From: Albugo candida
Lineage: Eukaryota > Oomycota > Peronosporomycetes > Albuginales > Albuginaceae
Length of the DNA: 64,000 bases
Assembly: GCA_905220665.1 (NCBI GenBank)
Contig: CAJNAR010000161.1
Coordinates: forward strand, 62,001-126,000
Direction of reading: 5' to 3'
The stretch's first letter is position 1. Every line of letters begins with the position of its first letter. Both the position numbers and the translations under genes were made by a program. Shown in pieces: positions 30,017 to 41,723 of the stretch. The notes beneath the pieces were generated by a model. That model was not told where the DNA came from. It saw only the letters and a list, made by a program, of their open reading frames with translations, and did no database searches.

Positions 30017-30523
30017 TTATGCAGTCGTGATGTCTATTTCGGTAGAGCCATTCTCTGTGGTGGTTGCATCTTGTTTGTCTTCTGACTCGGGAACGACTTG
30101 TGCTTGTGCTTCAGTTTTGGTCGAATTCTCAGTCGTCGATTCGGGATCTACCGTGAGTCACAATATTAGTACCACTTGATACGAAGGCCAAAATACTGTT
30201 AATATACCTTTATGCTTCCAGTACTCATCCATGTCTCCATCTAAGCGCTTGTTAGCATGCTCTTCAGATTTCCCCCAGTATTTATCCATTTCACGGTCTA
30301 AATCCTCGGCAGAACGCGATTGTCTTCCTCCACGTCCACGTCCACGCCCCCTTCCACCTCGTCCACCATTGGATCCTGCTCTTCCAGGCCTGCGATCACG
30401 CCCTCTACTTGCATCGTCTTGATTATCGCGTTGTATTTTGCGGGATTGATACGGACCGCTCGATTGATTTCGATTAGAGCGTTTATTACTACCTCCTCGT
30501 ATCGAACGACCGCCTCTTGCCAT
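30017..30523 (-). CDS. FoP/CHTOP-like Arg-Gly-rich RNA-binding protein; one intron
   Basis: Exons 30523-30208 and 30147-30017 with a 60-bp intron (GTATAT donor, CGGTAG acceptor, TACTAAT branch-like sequence 19 bp before the acceptor). The product has 148 residues. The N-terminal half is an RGG-type region (GGRGGRGRGRGRGGRQ). It is followed by two copies of a short acidic motif, AEDLDREMDKYWGK and DGDMDEYWK, as in the C-terminal duplication domain of FoP/CHTOP and the UAP56-binding motif of ALY-like export adaptors. The tail is Thr/Glu-rich. Probable role: mRNP packaging and mRNA export with the TREX complex. It converges on the second cyclase-like gene, with about 118 bp between the stops. 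Confidence 0.78.
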
Positions 30524-30747
30524 GATGCGGATTGATATATGCGATCTTAAGTACGTGTTAAATTCCTTAAATTCGCAAACTTTGGATCTAGTTTCCGAGC
30601 TATTTGCAGTCTAGATCTTGTGATTCTTTCAGATGCCGTTATGCAGCGCAGATAGGACGAAATCATCGATTTACATTGTATAAGAGCGCCGCCAGGTCCA
30701 TTTTCCCCATTGCAACGTTAGTAATGCTGATAACGAGTGTACAAAGA

Positions 30748-32766
30748 TCATTTGGCGCTCTCTTGCACTCCTTTTTTCTGTTGATGAACTGCGTATTGGT
30801 ACAACATCAGTAAGGTCGACGAGCGAACTCCTGATATCCGACTTGCGGCATAAATCGTACGCGGTTTCGCTTCCTGTAATTTCTCGCGCTCTTCATTTGT
30901 AATCATACTAAATTTCGAGTAATCGATCCAATTTGGTAACTCGATATGCTGTTTGTCTCGATACATAACAATTTCGTGTCGTTGTGAGCGTAATTGAGCT
31001 GCATACAAACTCTCAGTGGAAAGAAGCTCTACCACCTTATTTCGTGTAGACACATCATCAGGAAGTGAAATGTTGCTCCAAATCGCATCTACGGTCGACG
31101 ACGATACGTGCGGGAACGAGAGGATCTGATAGGCACTTCGCGCAACACCATCCCGAGATATTTTCACACCTAAACGAGCCCATTCGTGAGGATCTTGAAC
31201 AAAGGACAGCAAGGCATCTCGACTCTTATGCATGAGTTGATGCTTGTGCTCCAGCAGCTTCATACGCTTACTGCTCACAAGGGTCGAGTGATGGTCATAC
31301 GCACGACGTGTAAGCCGTAGATCGGCATTATCCTGACGAAGAAGTAAGCGGTATTCGGATCGTGACGTGAACATTCGATATGGTTCCTTGGTCCCAAGAG
31401 ATGTCAAATCATCGATCAGAACACCGATGAACGCATCTGCTCGATCTAATGTGAATGGAGGCAAGTCTTTGGATGTAAGGCCAGCATTCAATCCAGCGAT
31501 AATGCCTTGTGCTGCAGCTTCTTCGTACCCTGTAGTACCGTTGATTTGACCGGCTAGATAAAGTCCTTGAATTTTCTTCGTCTCCAAAGTCGCATGCAAA
31601 GAACGAGGATCAATGTAGTCATATTCTACAGAGTAGCCGGGACGTACGATATCAGCCTTTTCCAAGCCTTTGATCGTTCGAACAAGTTCAAGTTGCAGCT
31701 TCTCAGGGAAAGCCGTGCTGATTCCATTTGGATACACAATCGAAGTTTGCAGTCCTTCAGGCTCGAGCCAAATCTGATGTCGATTACGATCAGGAAATCG
31801 AATCACCTTTGTATCAATTGATGGACAGTAACGTGGACCAACTCCCTTCCCATTTCCGCTGCTGAATTCGGGTAAGGCGTGCAAATTGTTTCGAACTAGC
31901 TCATGTGTAAGCTCATTTGTGTATGTCACGTGGCACGCAACCAGTTTGTTATGTGGAATCGGTGGATCCAAATCATTCAAATACGAGAAGAATTGAGGAA
32001 CAGGGTCACTACATTGCATTTCTAATTCATTTGTATCGATCGTATTTCCGTCCAGACGAGGTGGTGTTCCTGTTTTTAACCTTCCGATTGGAAACTCAAA
32101 ATCCTCCAAAGTTTTTGCCAAGCCCAGAGAAGGTGGTTCTACATCCCGACAGTCTCTACGATGTCGTCCAGCTGGTATACGAATATCTCGACCAAGATAA
32201 ATCATCCCGCGAAGAAATGTGCCTGTGGTGATGACCACGGCCCGGCTGTAAATGCACCGTCCCGAGCTTGTAATGATGCCAAGCGCTTGATTCTCATGTT
32301 TTGAAAGTATCAGATCATCCACAGCCTCTTCTTCTAGAGTGAGCCCATCGATCGATCTGAGCAATCGCTGCATTGTTTTCTGGTACAAATCACGGTCCAT
32401 TTGAGCTCGAGGACCACGAACCGCTGGACCTTTTGATGCATTCAGCATATGGAATTGTATTCCTGCTTGGTCAGCTACCCGTCCCATCAGACCATCCAAC
32501 GCATCGATTTCACGCACGAGTGTTCCTTTTCCGACACCTCCAATGGATGGATTGCATGACATCTCACCAATTGTATGTAAACTTTGTGTTACCAGAGCTG
32601 TTTGGGCTCCAGCACGTACAGCTGCTGCAGCTGCCTCGCATCCAGCATGTCCTCCACCAACTACGATAACGTCATAATCTGTCTTTCCAACTCTAGGACG
32701 ACATTGGTGACTGCGTATCGCTGTCGTCCATCGAGTGCGGTGACTTTGAAAAAGCCTCGTGCACAT
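30748..32766 (-). CDS. MTO1: MTO1/MnmG tRNA uridine-modification enzyme, mitochondrial
   Basis: 672 codons from ATG 32766 (frame opens at TTG 32775). The FAD-binding start [16 protein letters not shown] is followed by [68 protein letters not shown] and [17 protein letters not shown], all diagnostic of MnmG/MTO1. The roughly 30 residues ahead of the FAD motif are Arg-rich and without acidic residues up to KTDYD, consistent with mitochondrial import. With MSS1/GTPBP3 it makes 5-carboxymethylaminomethyl or taurinomethyl uridine at the wobble position of mitochondrial tRNAs. The partner is not in the window. It is the last confidently intact gene before the repeat-rich region. Confidence 0.96.
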   Translation of the reverse strand: MCTRLFQSHRTRWTTAIRSHQCRPRVGKTDYDVIVVGGGHAGCEAAAAAVRAGAQTALVTQSLHTIGEMSCNPSIGGVGKGTLVREIDALDGLMGRVADQAGIQFHMLNASKGPAVRGPRAQMDRDLYQKTMQRLLRSIDGLTLEEEAVDDLILSKHENQALGIITSSGRCIYSRAVVITTGTFLRGMIYLGRDIRIPAGRHRRDCRDVEPPSLGLAKTLEDFEFPIGRLKTGTPPRLDGNTIDTNELEMQCSDPVPQFFSYLNDLDPPIPHNKLVACHVTYTNELTHELVRNNLHALPEFSSGNGKGVGPRYCPSIDTKVIRFPDRNRHQIWLEPEGLQTSIVYPNGISTAFPEKLQLELVRTIKGLEKADIVRPGYSVEYDYIDPRSLHATLETKKIQGLYLAGQINGTTGYEEAAAQGIIAGLNAGLTSKDLPPFTLDRADAFIGVLIDDLTSLGTKEPYRMFTSRSEYRLLLRQDNADLRLTRRAYDHHSTLVSSKRMKLLEHKHQLMHKSRDALLSFVQDPHEWARLGVKISRDGVARSAYQILSFPHVSSSTVDAIWSNISLPDDVSTRNKVVELLSTESLYAAQLRSQRHEIVMYRDKQHIELPNWIDYSKFSMITNEEREKLQEAKPRTIYAASRISGVRSSTLLMLYQYAVHQQKKGVQESAK

Positions 32767-32897
32767 TTTGTACAATCATGACAAAGTCGACGTATTTGAC
32801 ATACTGAGGCAAACTAGTGTGTAAGTACTAATATAGGTATCGATGTTGGTGTTGCCACATTGCCCTAGCTGGTCCATGAGAATCAGCATGTGCACCA

Positions 32898-33272
32898 ATG
32901 CACCACTACAGCTGCTTGTTATCGTCTACTTCATCAGTTATGAGGCGACGCACAATCTTATCAATAAGCAGCATATGTTGGAATAGCATGAAAAATTTGG
33001 GGCCAGAACAAGCGTACGGCTGCAATACAGCTCCTGGACTGTACACAGTCGCAAAGGCTTCTAAACAGATGGTTTATATGCAACAAGAGCAAGCTTATCT
33101 CGTCAACTGGAAAAGTATCAAGACTTGGGATCGATCGATGACTTGGGATCGATCGATGACTTGGGATCGATCGATGCCGCATGAGCCTCAGTTTCACAAT
33201 TTGGTTCTCTTTGACCTGTTTATTATGATATTGGTAGTGATGACTACCATCGTTCTCAATGCAACTAAATAG
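32898..33272 (+). CDS. Hypothetical ORF with TWDRSM repeats and a C-terminal hydrophobic helix
   Basis: 124 codons from ATG 32898. It has no recognisable domain. Near residues 76-93 it carries three perfect 6-residue repeats (TWDRSM) and it ends with a hydrophobic stretch LVLFDLFIMILVVMTTIVL that could anchor the tail in a membrane. Coding status is doubtful because it lies in the decayed region, but perfect in-frame repeats and an intact tail helix are slightly in favour. Confidence 0.25.
   Translation: MHHYSCLLSSTSSVMRRRTILSISSICWNSMKNLGPEQAYGCNTAPGLYTVAKASKQMVYMQQEQAYLVNWKSIKTWDRSMTWDRSMTWDRSMPHEPQFHNLVLFDLFIMILVVMTTIVLNATK
33123..33176 (+). repeat. 18-bp tandem repeat, three perfect copies
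   Basis: Three identical copies of an 18-bp unit (acttgggatcgatcgatg) in direct tandem. Each unit holds two overlapping ATCGAT sites, so it is also locally palindromic. It is in frame with the ORF at 32898-33272. Confidence 0.95.
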
Positions 33273-34606
33273 AGAACTGTCATCAATCGCTGTATGTGAT
33301 AATATAGCTCTGAAAGTAAGCTAGAAGATGCAACAATGAAGTCGATTATCACGCGCGGTCGGCGCTTCATGGAAATCACTAAACATTTTTTTCGACGAAA
33401 TGTAATGGGATAGTTGCAAAATACGAGAGCTTTTACAACAAGTGGAGAGATTCATGATCGACCCCTTGGCGATTAAAAATAGATTTTGAACACGCCACAC
33501 GAATACAAACACACGGAATTTGCACGGTGACACCAAGAGAATGAAGATCGATTTTGATGAGGCTTTGAACTCAGCCGACGTCTTGTAATCATTTACAATG
33601 TTTGGCTTGAAGATACAATCTACAGCATGTAAGATATGCACACCAGCACTTTTACAGAAGAGAATAGATGACATATTGGATGCACTTGTATACTCTAGCA
33701 ACCAACATGATGACAGCAGTGGTTACTTACAATTGAATTCCGTGAGCTGTATGTCATTTGCCACCTCATGCAAGCTGCATTCATTCCGAGAACCTTACTG
33801 TAAATGAGTTGAACATGTTTTCATCTGTGGCACTGATACTATATCTTCCGCAAAGTCGACTTTTCTACAATTCTCATCAAGTCGTGAGAGGATGACGTCT
33901 GAACTGGAGGCTTTGTATCTTTCAAGACTACCAAATCGAGTCACTTAGAAGCACCTGATATACGCGTGATCGATGAAGGAAGACCGAACCGATCGTGAGA
34001 CAACACACGCCTGTTGGTATTGCATAAACGGTGGTGGTGAAAAATCAATCAGCTTCATGACAATGACTACCGTAATGACCGAATCGCATGTAAACGTATC
34101 AAATCTCTTGATGGGCTAACAATCGATGTGCGCCGGCTGCGGCTGAAAGAGGACGCTTGCGGATCGAATGAGGTTTCTAGCACATGCTCAGGAACACTTT
34201 GGTCAATCAAATCGTCTCTTCGCCAGACGTTGTGCTCATGCTCGAGTTGCGACGCTGTTAGCTTCCAGAATCGATTTATCTGAAGCCATTATGTCGATTT
34301 GACAAGTTAGAGTTGAGCTTTTTAAAAAAGCACGTGCTTTAGCAGCGGAAGAATTTGCGCGCTTAATCGCCAAGTCATTTCCAGCATGCAAAAACACGAT
34401 AATCAGCTGATTCGAGACGACAACAACAGAGGAAATGTTCGACAGTCGCAGGAAAGTTTCACTAAGCGGAGAATTCGCAGAGAACATAAATACAGTATTG
34501 CTTCAAGAATGCTTGTATTAACTCTAAGCACTAAATGGAAAAATGGTACATTGATGTCACCGGTTCGAAAATGTCGCTGATATGGCATTTGTTAGTGCTA
34601 AAGCAA

Positions 34607-34840
34607 TTACCGAAGCATCGGGTTGGGAGTTTCCGAATGTCCTTTAGGGAAACGAGGGAGACGAGGTGGACCAGTACCAAAAGAAGCTTGTGGTTCAGGG
34701 ATAACCTTGGAACAAGTATGACCGTCATCAGGGTTACAATTAACCGGAGGACTTTCAGGATCAGCTGCTACGCCATTCAGCTTAATTGCGCTCATACGGG
34801 TAATGAGGATGATTACGCCGAAGAGATAGACAGAAACCAT
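34607..34840 (-). CDS. Candidate small secreted protein
   Basis: 77 codons starting with a plausible signal peptide (MVSVYLFGVIILITRMSA), followed by a short Pro/Cys-containing tail with two cysteines (NCNPDDGHTCSK) and PRLPRFPKG. The stop codon overlaps a GTAATT sequence that could be a splice donor, so the protein may continue in another exon. No homology recognised. Short signal-peptide ORFs in a repeat-rich compartment are typical candidates for secreted effectors, but chance is a real alternative. Confidence 0.35.
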   Translation of the reverse strand: MVSVYLFGVIILITRMSAIKLNGVAADPESPPVNCNPDDGHTCSKVIPEPQASFGTGPPRLPRFPKGHSETPNPMLR

Positions 34841-36809
34841 AGTGGATGACTTGGACTTGACTGAACTTCCTACTCAAGCTGATAAGAAGAGTTTTGAGGA
34901 TTCTGGTCTAGTATAATGCTTGTCAGATGGTGATTACCAGTTGCTCTATAACACCGCATACAAAACTTCGCATGATCGAATAAATCTGTATACAGTTTAC
35001 TGAGGCCCCCGACCAATCTCATCTCTTTCCCTGGCGTGCCTGCTACTTCTTGTCGCTTTTCTTTCCCGGCGCAAAAAAGCCACAATCACTCGCCAATTCC
35101 ATCTCCAATGCTACAGCCGGATGGAGAATTATGTGGCTTTAAAGTAGCCTCACCAAGTAATGGTTGCAAAAGCGATATCCCTACGGCCAATGAAGGAAGC
35201 GTTTTGTTGCATGCTAGCGAGAGTCTATGCATATGAACGTTGTTCCACTCGAGTAAAGCCTTTTCGCTCGCCGTCCCGAGCTCTGTATAAGCGGGTCATA
35301 CACCCTTTTTAGATCATGAATTTGGAATACGAGAACGATATTTAATAATAGAGATAATGCAAGCGTTTGTAGGCTCTATACCACTGCAACAAAGATCATC
35401 CGAAATATTGACCACGTGCCTATGCGAACTTGAAATCTTGGAATTTCTCACTTCTCGTCCTTCCAAATTCTGTAAATGATTGACAGCAATGCCTTGACAG
35501 GCTGCTTCATCCGTCTTAATACGTAGCTACTCGTAAGACGGAGAAAAGCACACATATACGAGATGGACGAAAGGTTGCGGTATTCGCTATAGCGACGGCA
35601 AGCAAAGTCGGAGTAGTTCTCAATGCATAGGATAGACGTGGTTAGTGTGGCTTGCGTGAAGAGTTGTCGTCGAAGCTCGTGATTTCATAGAATATGATGA
35701 CCTCGGCGATCAGGACGATGAATGCATCATTCCATCTCCGCCAGCTCGATTGCTGATAAGTGTGGCCCTGAAGTAGTCGTCTTTCCTGATCATATAGCAC
35801 ATTCATCGGTAGCTTTCCTGTAACGTATCGAGCAGCGCTGTCCTGAGAGCTCCGTATTATGTCAGTTGCACTAGATACTACAACCCAACCTAAGAAAGAA
35901 AATCAGCCATAGAAGTGAATATATTAGTAATTCAAAAGAGGTAGCACTAAGTGACTGTAGCCGCTCTTGCAACATGTACTTTGCAGTTTCCAACTTTTAG
36001 AGTTTTGCATGCCTTATTATCGTTTCATTGTTTTATTACCTTCCTTCTTTGCATTCAATGTACTTTACTGTAGCTTTTCATCAGTAACATAGCCATTCAG
36101 CCTATGCTACAATACTGACTTGCAAGCTAATAACACCTTTGTCAAATCGACCATCGCTTACAGCATCAGTTTCGATAGTAATGTGGTGGCGTCACTTGTG
36201 CTAATCACTCAATAGGCTCGTTACTGTGCGTGGGCTATTGCGAGCTTCCTGCCACACGACTCAACGACACGAAGAAAAGGACTTGATCGATTTCATACAA
36301 TAGTGATAGTTCGTTTATAGCACTGCGCCATCACTGGACGACTAAATCTGACATACTTCAATTCGAATCATCAGATACTCAATTATGTTCAGCATGAAAA
36401 CAAAAACAGAATCCTCCACTTTCACGAATATTCTTTTCCGTCATGAACTCCACCTTGTTTCACTGTCACCGCATGTCCGTAGAAGAAACCCTTTCGTGAC
36501 CTGCACACACACCGAGTCGACACCACATCAAAATCAGTTGGCAGATAAAAATACTGGCACAGGAAGCGAGATCGGCAACGCAGTTGGAGAAAGAGAATCG
36601 AACGAGACTCCATACAGACAATGAAGTACAGCTACAGAAACGCTGATATCGTTCCTCATTGAACAAGTATTTTTTGGAAACATCCTCTATCATCTTTGAA
36701 TGGATTAATGCCGATACATATGGCCGAACAACCTTCTACAAACAGAAGTGAAATCGAGGATCTACTCTAAGAAAGCAAGTCAACTTGCTCCAGTTATTCG
36801 CTGTGGCAG

Positions 36810-38760
36810 CAACTGGTAACACTGCATTATTGCAGGCTCACGGATTCATGCCGTTTTTCTATATCGCCTATCCCGACAAGTTCGATACCAGCATTGTGGT
36901 CAAGCGCATCAAGTACTTGACAAAGCACTGAATTTGACTCTGAAGTCTGGCTCGCCTTCAATGATTGGGCCTATTTGCAAGCTGACATCCATGTGTGGCT
37001 TCCTTTTCACGTCATAATGACCCTACGAGAGCTTTTATTTCAGTGTGGCATTATCCGCTTTGACGTACCAAGTTTACTTGAAAATGGTTTCTTTCCTCGG
37101 TTTGATTTATTGGGCAATTGCATGTAAGATTGGCTACTATTGTGTCTATCACATGTACGCTTCGTCCCATCAGATATATGAAAGAAACATGCTAGTATCG
37201 CGCATCAAAGTGGTCTTAAGGCAGACACGCTGTTCCGGTGTATGGGAAGAAGAGGTCATATTTCAGTAGAGCACTTAAGTCTGAAGTGGAAGATATGCGA
37301 ACTGATGCTTAGGTTTTGTCCGGAATCCAATCATTCAGATTGCATATATAATGCGCGAGGAGGGGTCCTCGACGCCTCTTTTACACAATGGGTATGTACT
37401 GTACTCGGGACTTGCCAGGCTATCATCGGTACCACTATCTTGGCATTTTTCCGAGAGAAGCACAGGCTGGAAGGCTGGGTAGCTTTTCTTCGATTGGTAT
37501 AGCCAGCCAGATAACATCACAGAATAGAACGTCGACAATCTCGACAGTCCAATAAATTTAAAGTGAAGGAAAACATTGAACAAGAGAGAACTCGATTGCC
37601 CTGGACGTCAGCTTTGCAAGTAAGTACCGGTATAATAAATATTTATGGATGCTCTTCGCGTCACAGACCAAGCAAGATGAGCGTATATGGAAAGATGACC
37701 TATAGCTCGACGCAGACAGAAGGTCTTCCACCGCTTGTTCAGCGGTAAAATCGAAATCGTAAAATTCCCAATGCACGGCCAATGTGCATTCGATCTTTAT
37801 GCTATCATGCGACGCTTTTTCAGATGAGTTCATACTCAGTGACTATGGAAAATACCTATTGAAAGATTCTACTCTTCCTCTACAGCTTTTGCATCGTTGG
37901 TCACTATTGGTCAATTATATTGCAATGGCTCGTAATTTTTGGTGTTTTAGTTGCTAAGACGCAGACAGCTGATCAAAGTATACTTAATGCTAATACGGAA
38001 GTGTAAAAATGGCCAATTTTGTGGTTCCAATGTTACAAACTCAAATCTCATTATCGATGATGCTGACTACGAAGGTGGACCGTGATCGAATTCATCGAAG
38101 CGTGATGTCTAATACTCGACTATCGTTTAACTTCGATAAGCTGGATCATCTACATTATCAAAGGTCTCCTTCTGGAGATGTGTTTGTAAATGCGAAAATT
38201 CGAAAAGAGATACTTCCAATGATAGTGGAAGAACTTTCGGCTGCTCGAAAGCAAGCCAAATACGTCACGAGTCGAGCAGCAGATCCGATGATAAAAGCAG
38301 TGCAAGACGGTCGACAATTAGCTCTTGAAATCAGCGTGAATTCTGTTATGGATTTACTGGATCGTTGCTGTTCAGCTTCCTTGCATTCGAATTGCTTCCA
38401 GCTGAACAGTTTATGAACGTCAGTCTCGTGCAACACGTGAAGATGTGTTTAAGTTTGAGTCGCTAAGAAGATAACTCAGGGATTTCTTCTATCTTCCATC
38501 GACTAAGTGTGGGAAAGGTTTTTTCCGATACTGCCTGACGAAGAAAAGCGATACGCAACTTTACACGAATGCATGCAACTATGACAAAGTTGACTCCAAA
38601 GACCAGGAGACTTCACGTCGCGACGATACGTGGAAACATTGGAATAGTCGCAGCTTCTTCATCGGCTAGTCTCGAATATTACTGAATCGTTTCGTGTTGA
38701 CAAAGTATTTCGCTGAATCTTTCAGCGCCACCTTTGGGATGTAGACTGGAGTCTTTATTT
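36810..38760 (+). pseudogene. Decayed DNA polymerase delta catalytic-subunit (POLD1-like) copy
   Basis: Translations in shifting frames follow POLD1 from the N-terminal region into the polymerase domain, in order: HGFMPFFYIAYPDKF; SLLENGF; a QTYESN-like block; NPIIQIAYIMREEG (37325-37366), the exonuclease-domain DPVIQIA region; FDLYAIMRRFFQMSSYSL; LPLQLLHRWSLLVNYIAMAR (about 37873-37932); SNLIIDDADYEGG; then the longest intact piece 38009-38416 with GDVFVNAKIRKEILPMIVEE and DGRQLALEISVNSV, corresponding to RKGILPEILEELL and GRQLALKISANSVYG; and finally YTNACNYDKVDSKDQETSRRD, the YDKIDTKGIETVRRD block. Stops and frameshifts are frequent, and the YGFTGA and YGDTDS catalytic motifs are not intact. 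It must be a non-functional copy; the working gene should be elsewhere. A second decayed copy lies near 46.3-46.8 kb. Confidence 0.8.
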
Positions 38761-38779
38761 TATTTTATTCTATCGATGT

Positions 38780-40960
38780 TCGAAATGATCAACACAACTG
38801 TCGTATTTATTTGGTGCTTTTCTGAGAACGGTGAGGAACGTCTAAAAGCAGTTGCGCCCATCAAGTCAAGTCGCATACGCCGTTCAATCGACGCTGCTAA
38901 TGCATTTGGGGACGCCCAAGTTTCGTTCAGCTATTGGATCACTCACTCAGTTGTCCCATTCCTTCTTTGGCAAGCTCCAAGCTCGAATCGAATTAGCCGC
39001 TCCTTCAAGTATCGAGTTTCTCATGATGTGTATTTGTGTGCGTTAAGATGGAAACGCTATAACATAGCCTCATTTGGATTTGTCTATCGAGTGCTGCATA
39101 CGGTACTTTGTTAGCTCTCGGCAGTATTTCCGAAAAGAAGCATTATGTATAGCAGCTATCCAAGTGTCGGAGTAGTTCCATTCGGCCAGAGTGATCAGAG
39201 CTAATTCTCACTGCACCGCTTGTTTTCTGGTGGTTTGATGGCTTGCTCGCGTATGCTTTTTTACCTTCGGCGAATCTGGTGCTATATGGGGCGCTAGCCC
39301 GTATTGGCCATACCTTTCTGTTTCTGTTCAAGCTTATTGTTTGTGTCACAACTTGTTTGGCCTTTCAGCTGTATCTTGATACAACTGGATCGATCTCGCA
39401 CGACTCGGCTGATACTTTGTGTTCGTAGGACAAGTCACTTATTCTACCTTTGGCTGTTACCATTATTTTCTCAGTCAGCAGTCTCAATTAGAAGGATGAC
39501 CCGATACATGTTGATCCCTTGACTAATTCTTCCTTGCAGATGAGATGAACGACAAGATGTTCTTGGGTGATGTTGATGGTGTGGAAAAAGACGCATAGCA
39601 AAGTGAAAAGATCACGACGACATGCCAGATCGATAACCGGCTGAATAAACGTGTGATTGAGGAACTCCGCAAGGTGTGTACGGTAAGCATATCAAAGACA
39701 AAATAACAGCAAGCGACAGAGAATATCGCGCTGATTGCTGTATGATCAATTCCGCCATCATAATGCCTCAAACTAGTGCCTTTACAACGTTCGGCGAAAA
39801 GTGTCATCATAAGGCCTTCTCCGAACCATATATCACAATGATTGGCCCAAGAAACCGTTCTTGCACTGCATTCTGCCCGTAGTGTCTCTTCTTCTTCGCA
39901 TTCTTTTCTTCCTTATCTAAATATGCGACAGCGCTTAATACTTTCCTGCTTAGTATAGGCGCTGTTCAGGTTCCGTATTCTGGTCCTCTTTGATAGTCTT
40001 GCCTTCGATAAAGCGAAATGGACTGTCCTTGCTGTGGAGAAATCGTAACAAGCAGGCGATTTAGCTCGCACCTTCTTCTTCCACCTCTAAGTGATTGAGA
40101 TATTTCTCACAATGCGAAATAGATTCATGTTTGATAGTTATCGATAGAATTGTTGTATCTTGAGAATCGGTCGTGCTTTCCTGAGAAATCCAAATATGTC
40201 TGGCAGATCGGAAGTATCTCAGCCGAACCAGTGAAATATCTTTAACTCCCTGCGCCTCTAAGTCACCTCATTTTATAAGTGGATCACATGGATTGATCAA
40301 AGCTACACGTGATCACAGCTCGACGATAGGCATGTAGTTTATACAAAAAGTCGATTTGAACTATTTTGTTCGAAACGGAAGCGTTTCTAGGACTTTTCTG
40401 TAAGAATGATAAAGAATTGTGATGACAAGTATTTCTCATGCTGCAATCACCCATTCCATGCAGGATAGTGTTTTCACATAGGCTGTCTGTGAACATATCC
40501 CAATAGAACGTATCTCCAGGTAACATATGAAAAGATTCGAAAGGCCTCAACAATTAAAAGTGACGTGGATTAGAATAGTAATGAGGGTGACGATTGCTTA
40601 ATTCGGAGAAAGGTCGTGATATTGACCAACAGGGCTAAACTCGCATGAATGCTGCATAAAATGTAGCTCAAAAGTAGAATTATGGTCAAGTGCAACCACA
40701 TCACTACATCCCCACCTTCTTGTGATAGCATACAGGCACAAAGAGCTGCAAGCTAAAGGCACGGCAACGAGAAACAGAAGGATTGCAGAAAGTGACACTC
40801 GGAAGCTGTGTGAATGCATTCTCTTCAGCTTAAGTGCTCATACTTGCTCCTATTTTCACTTCAAATCAATTAGCATACAAATCAAGATTGGTACGAATTT
40901 ACCGCTGTGGTTTTGTGGAAGAAGCTAATAGTTTTGAATGGATGGAACAAAGGCTTTGAG
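38780..40960. repeat. Repeat family A, copy 1 (part downstream of the POLD1-like piece)
   Basis: The stretch from about 38930 to 39660 resembles 55709-56400, and 40345-40822 resembles both 45845-46305 and 57420-57860, with roughly 70-85 percent identity by eye over long blocks. Together with the POLD1-like piece it forms one repeat unit of about 4 kb, so the repeat is a duplicated genomic segment rather than a classical transposon. ORFs in this part are short; some conserved translations (RIGHTFL, CVTTCLAFQLYLD) suggest a membrane-protein gene was once present. Confidence 0.75.
40598..40819 (-). CDS. Short ORF with signal peptide inside repeat family A copy 1
   Basis: 73 codons beginning MHSHSFRVSLSAILLFLVAVPLACS, an excellent-looking signal peptide, then a mature part with four cysteines but no known domain. 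Related but frame-broken versions are in copy 2 (minus strand, ATG at about 46308, MHSNSFRVAL) and copy 3 (about 57.85 kb). Only copy 1 keeps an undisturbed signal peptide. Likely a relic or a member of a secreted-protein family; not proven to be expressed. Confidence 0.35.
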   Translation of the reverse strand: MHSHSFRVSLSAILLFLVAVPLACSSLCLYAITRRWGCSDVVALDHNSTFELHFMQHSCEFSPVGQYHDLSPN

Positions 40961-41723
40961 TCTAGTCAGAAGCTTAGACGACAATATAACCTTGGACACT
41001 GTCCCAGCTGTGAGGATGCAATAAGATGACTCTTATGATTTTGAACGCCGCCTAAGTTTACAATGGATTGCGTACGCTAAAAAGCCACAATATTGTGCAC
41101 GAATAATCCGATCATTTCATCGAAAATGTACCATAATAAGGCCCGTTCCAAAAAGGTAGCGGGAAGGTCTGCGTTCAACTAGGGGCGGATCGACGCAACT
41201 TTTGTGGTTTACATATATTAAAAATACAACTGGGATTTAGAAGGCTCACTATGTCCCACTTCGGGAAAATCGCACTATTCTCCCATTACACAGAAGTAAT
41301 ATCTGCTTTTGTATGTAGAACATTCTAGAAGTAGTTTAGTGCCACATTAGCTACCCTTCGATATTACTCAGAGCTCCAATGGTGGTCTCCACTACGGTGA
41401 TTTCGATATGCAATAGCTGACGACTTAAACAGTCGGCAACGATGCCACGAGCTGATGCACACGCTATCGCGCATCTTGCTATTCCCCATAATGCATACGG
41501 AACGATCGCGACTGAGTTTCTGCAAATCAACGTTCTCCGTGTGTATCCCTTGCCCTTGATATACTGCTCTTACGCTTGGCAGATAACTTCACGGATTTTT
41601 AAAAAGTCAGCTGCCAAAAAGCTGATATCCCACTTTCCAGATGAGACATTTGAAGCATGATCACACCGTACACTTTCTGAAGCAACCAAATTTGTGGTCA
41701 CTTGCAAACTTACCAACCAAATC

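Larger units (their letters stand above)
32767..36800. other. Gene-poor stretch with short ORFs only
   Basis: Four kilobases with no recognisable conserved gene. ORFs are under 130 codons and have no familiar domain. The two that deserve a note (a short ORF with a tandem repeat near 33.1 kb and a signal-peptide ORF at 34.6-34.8 kb) are listed separately. I see no rRNA, tRNA or transposon motif. Confidence 0.5.
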
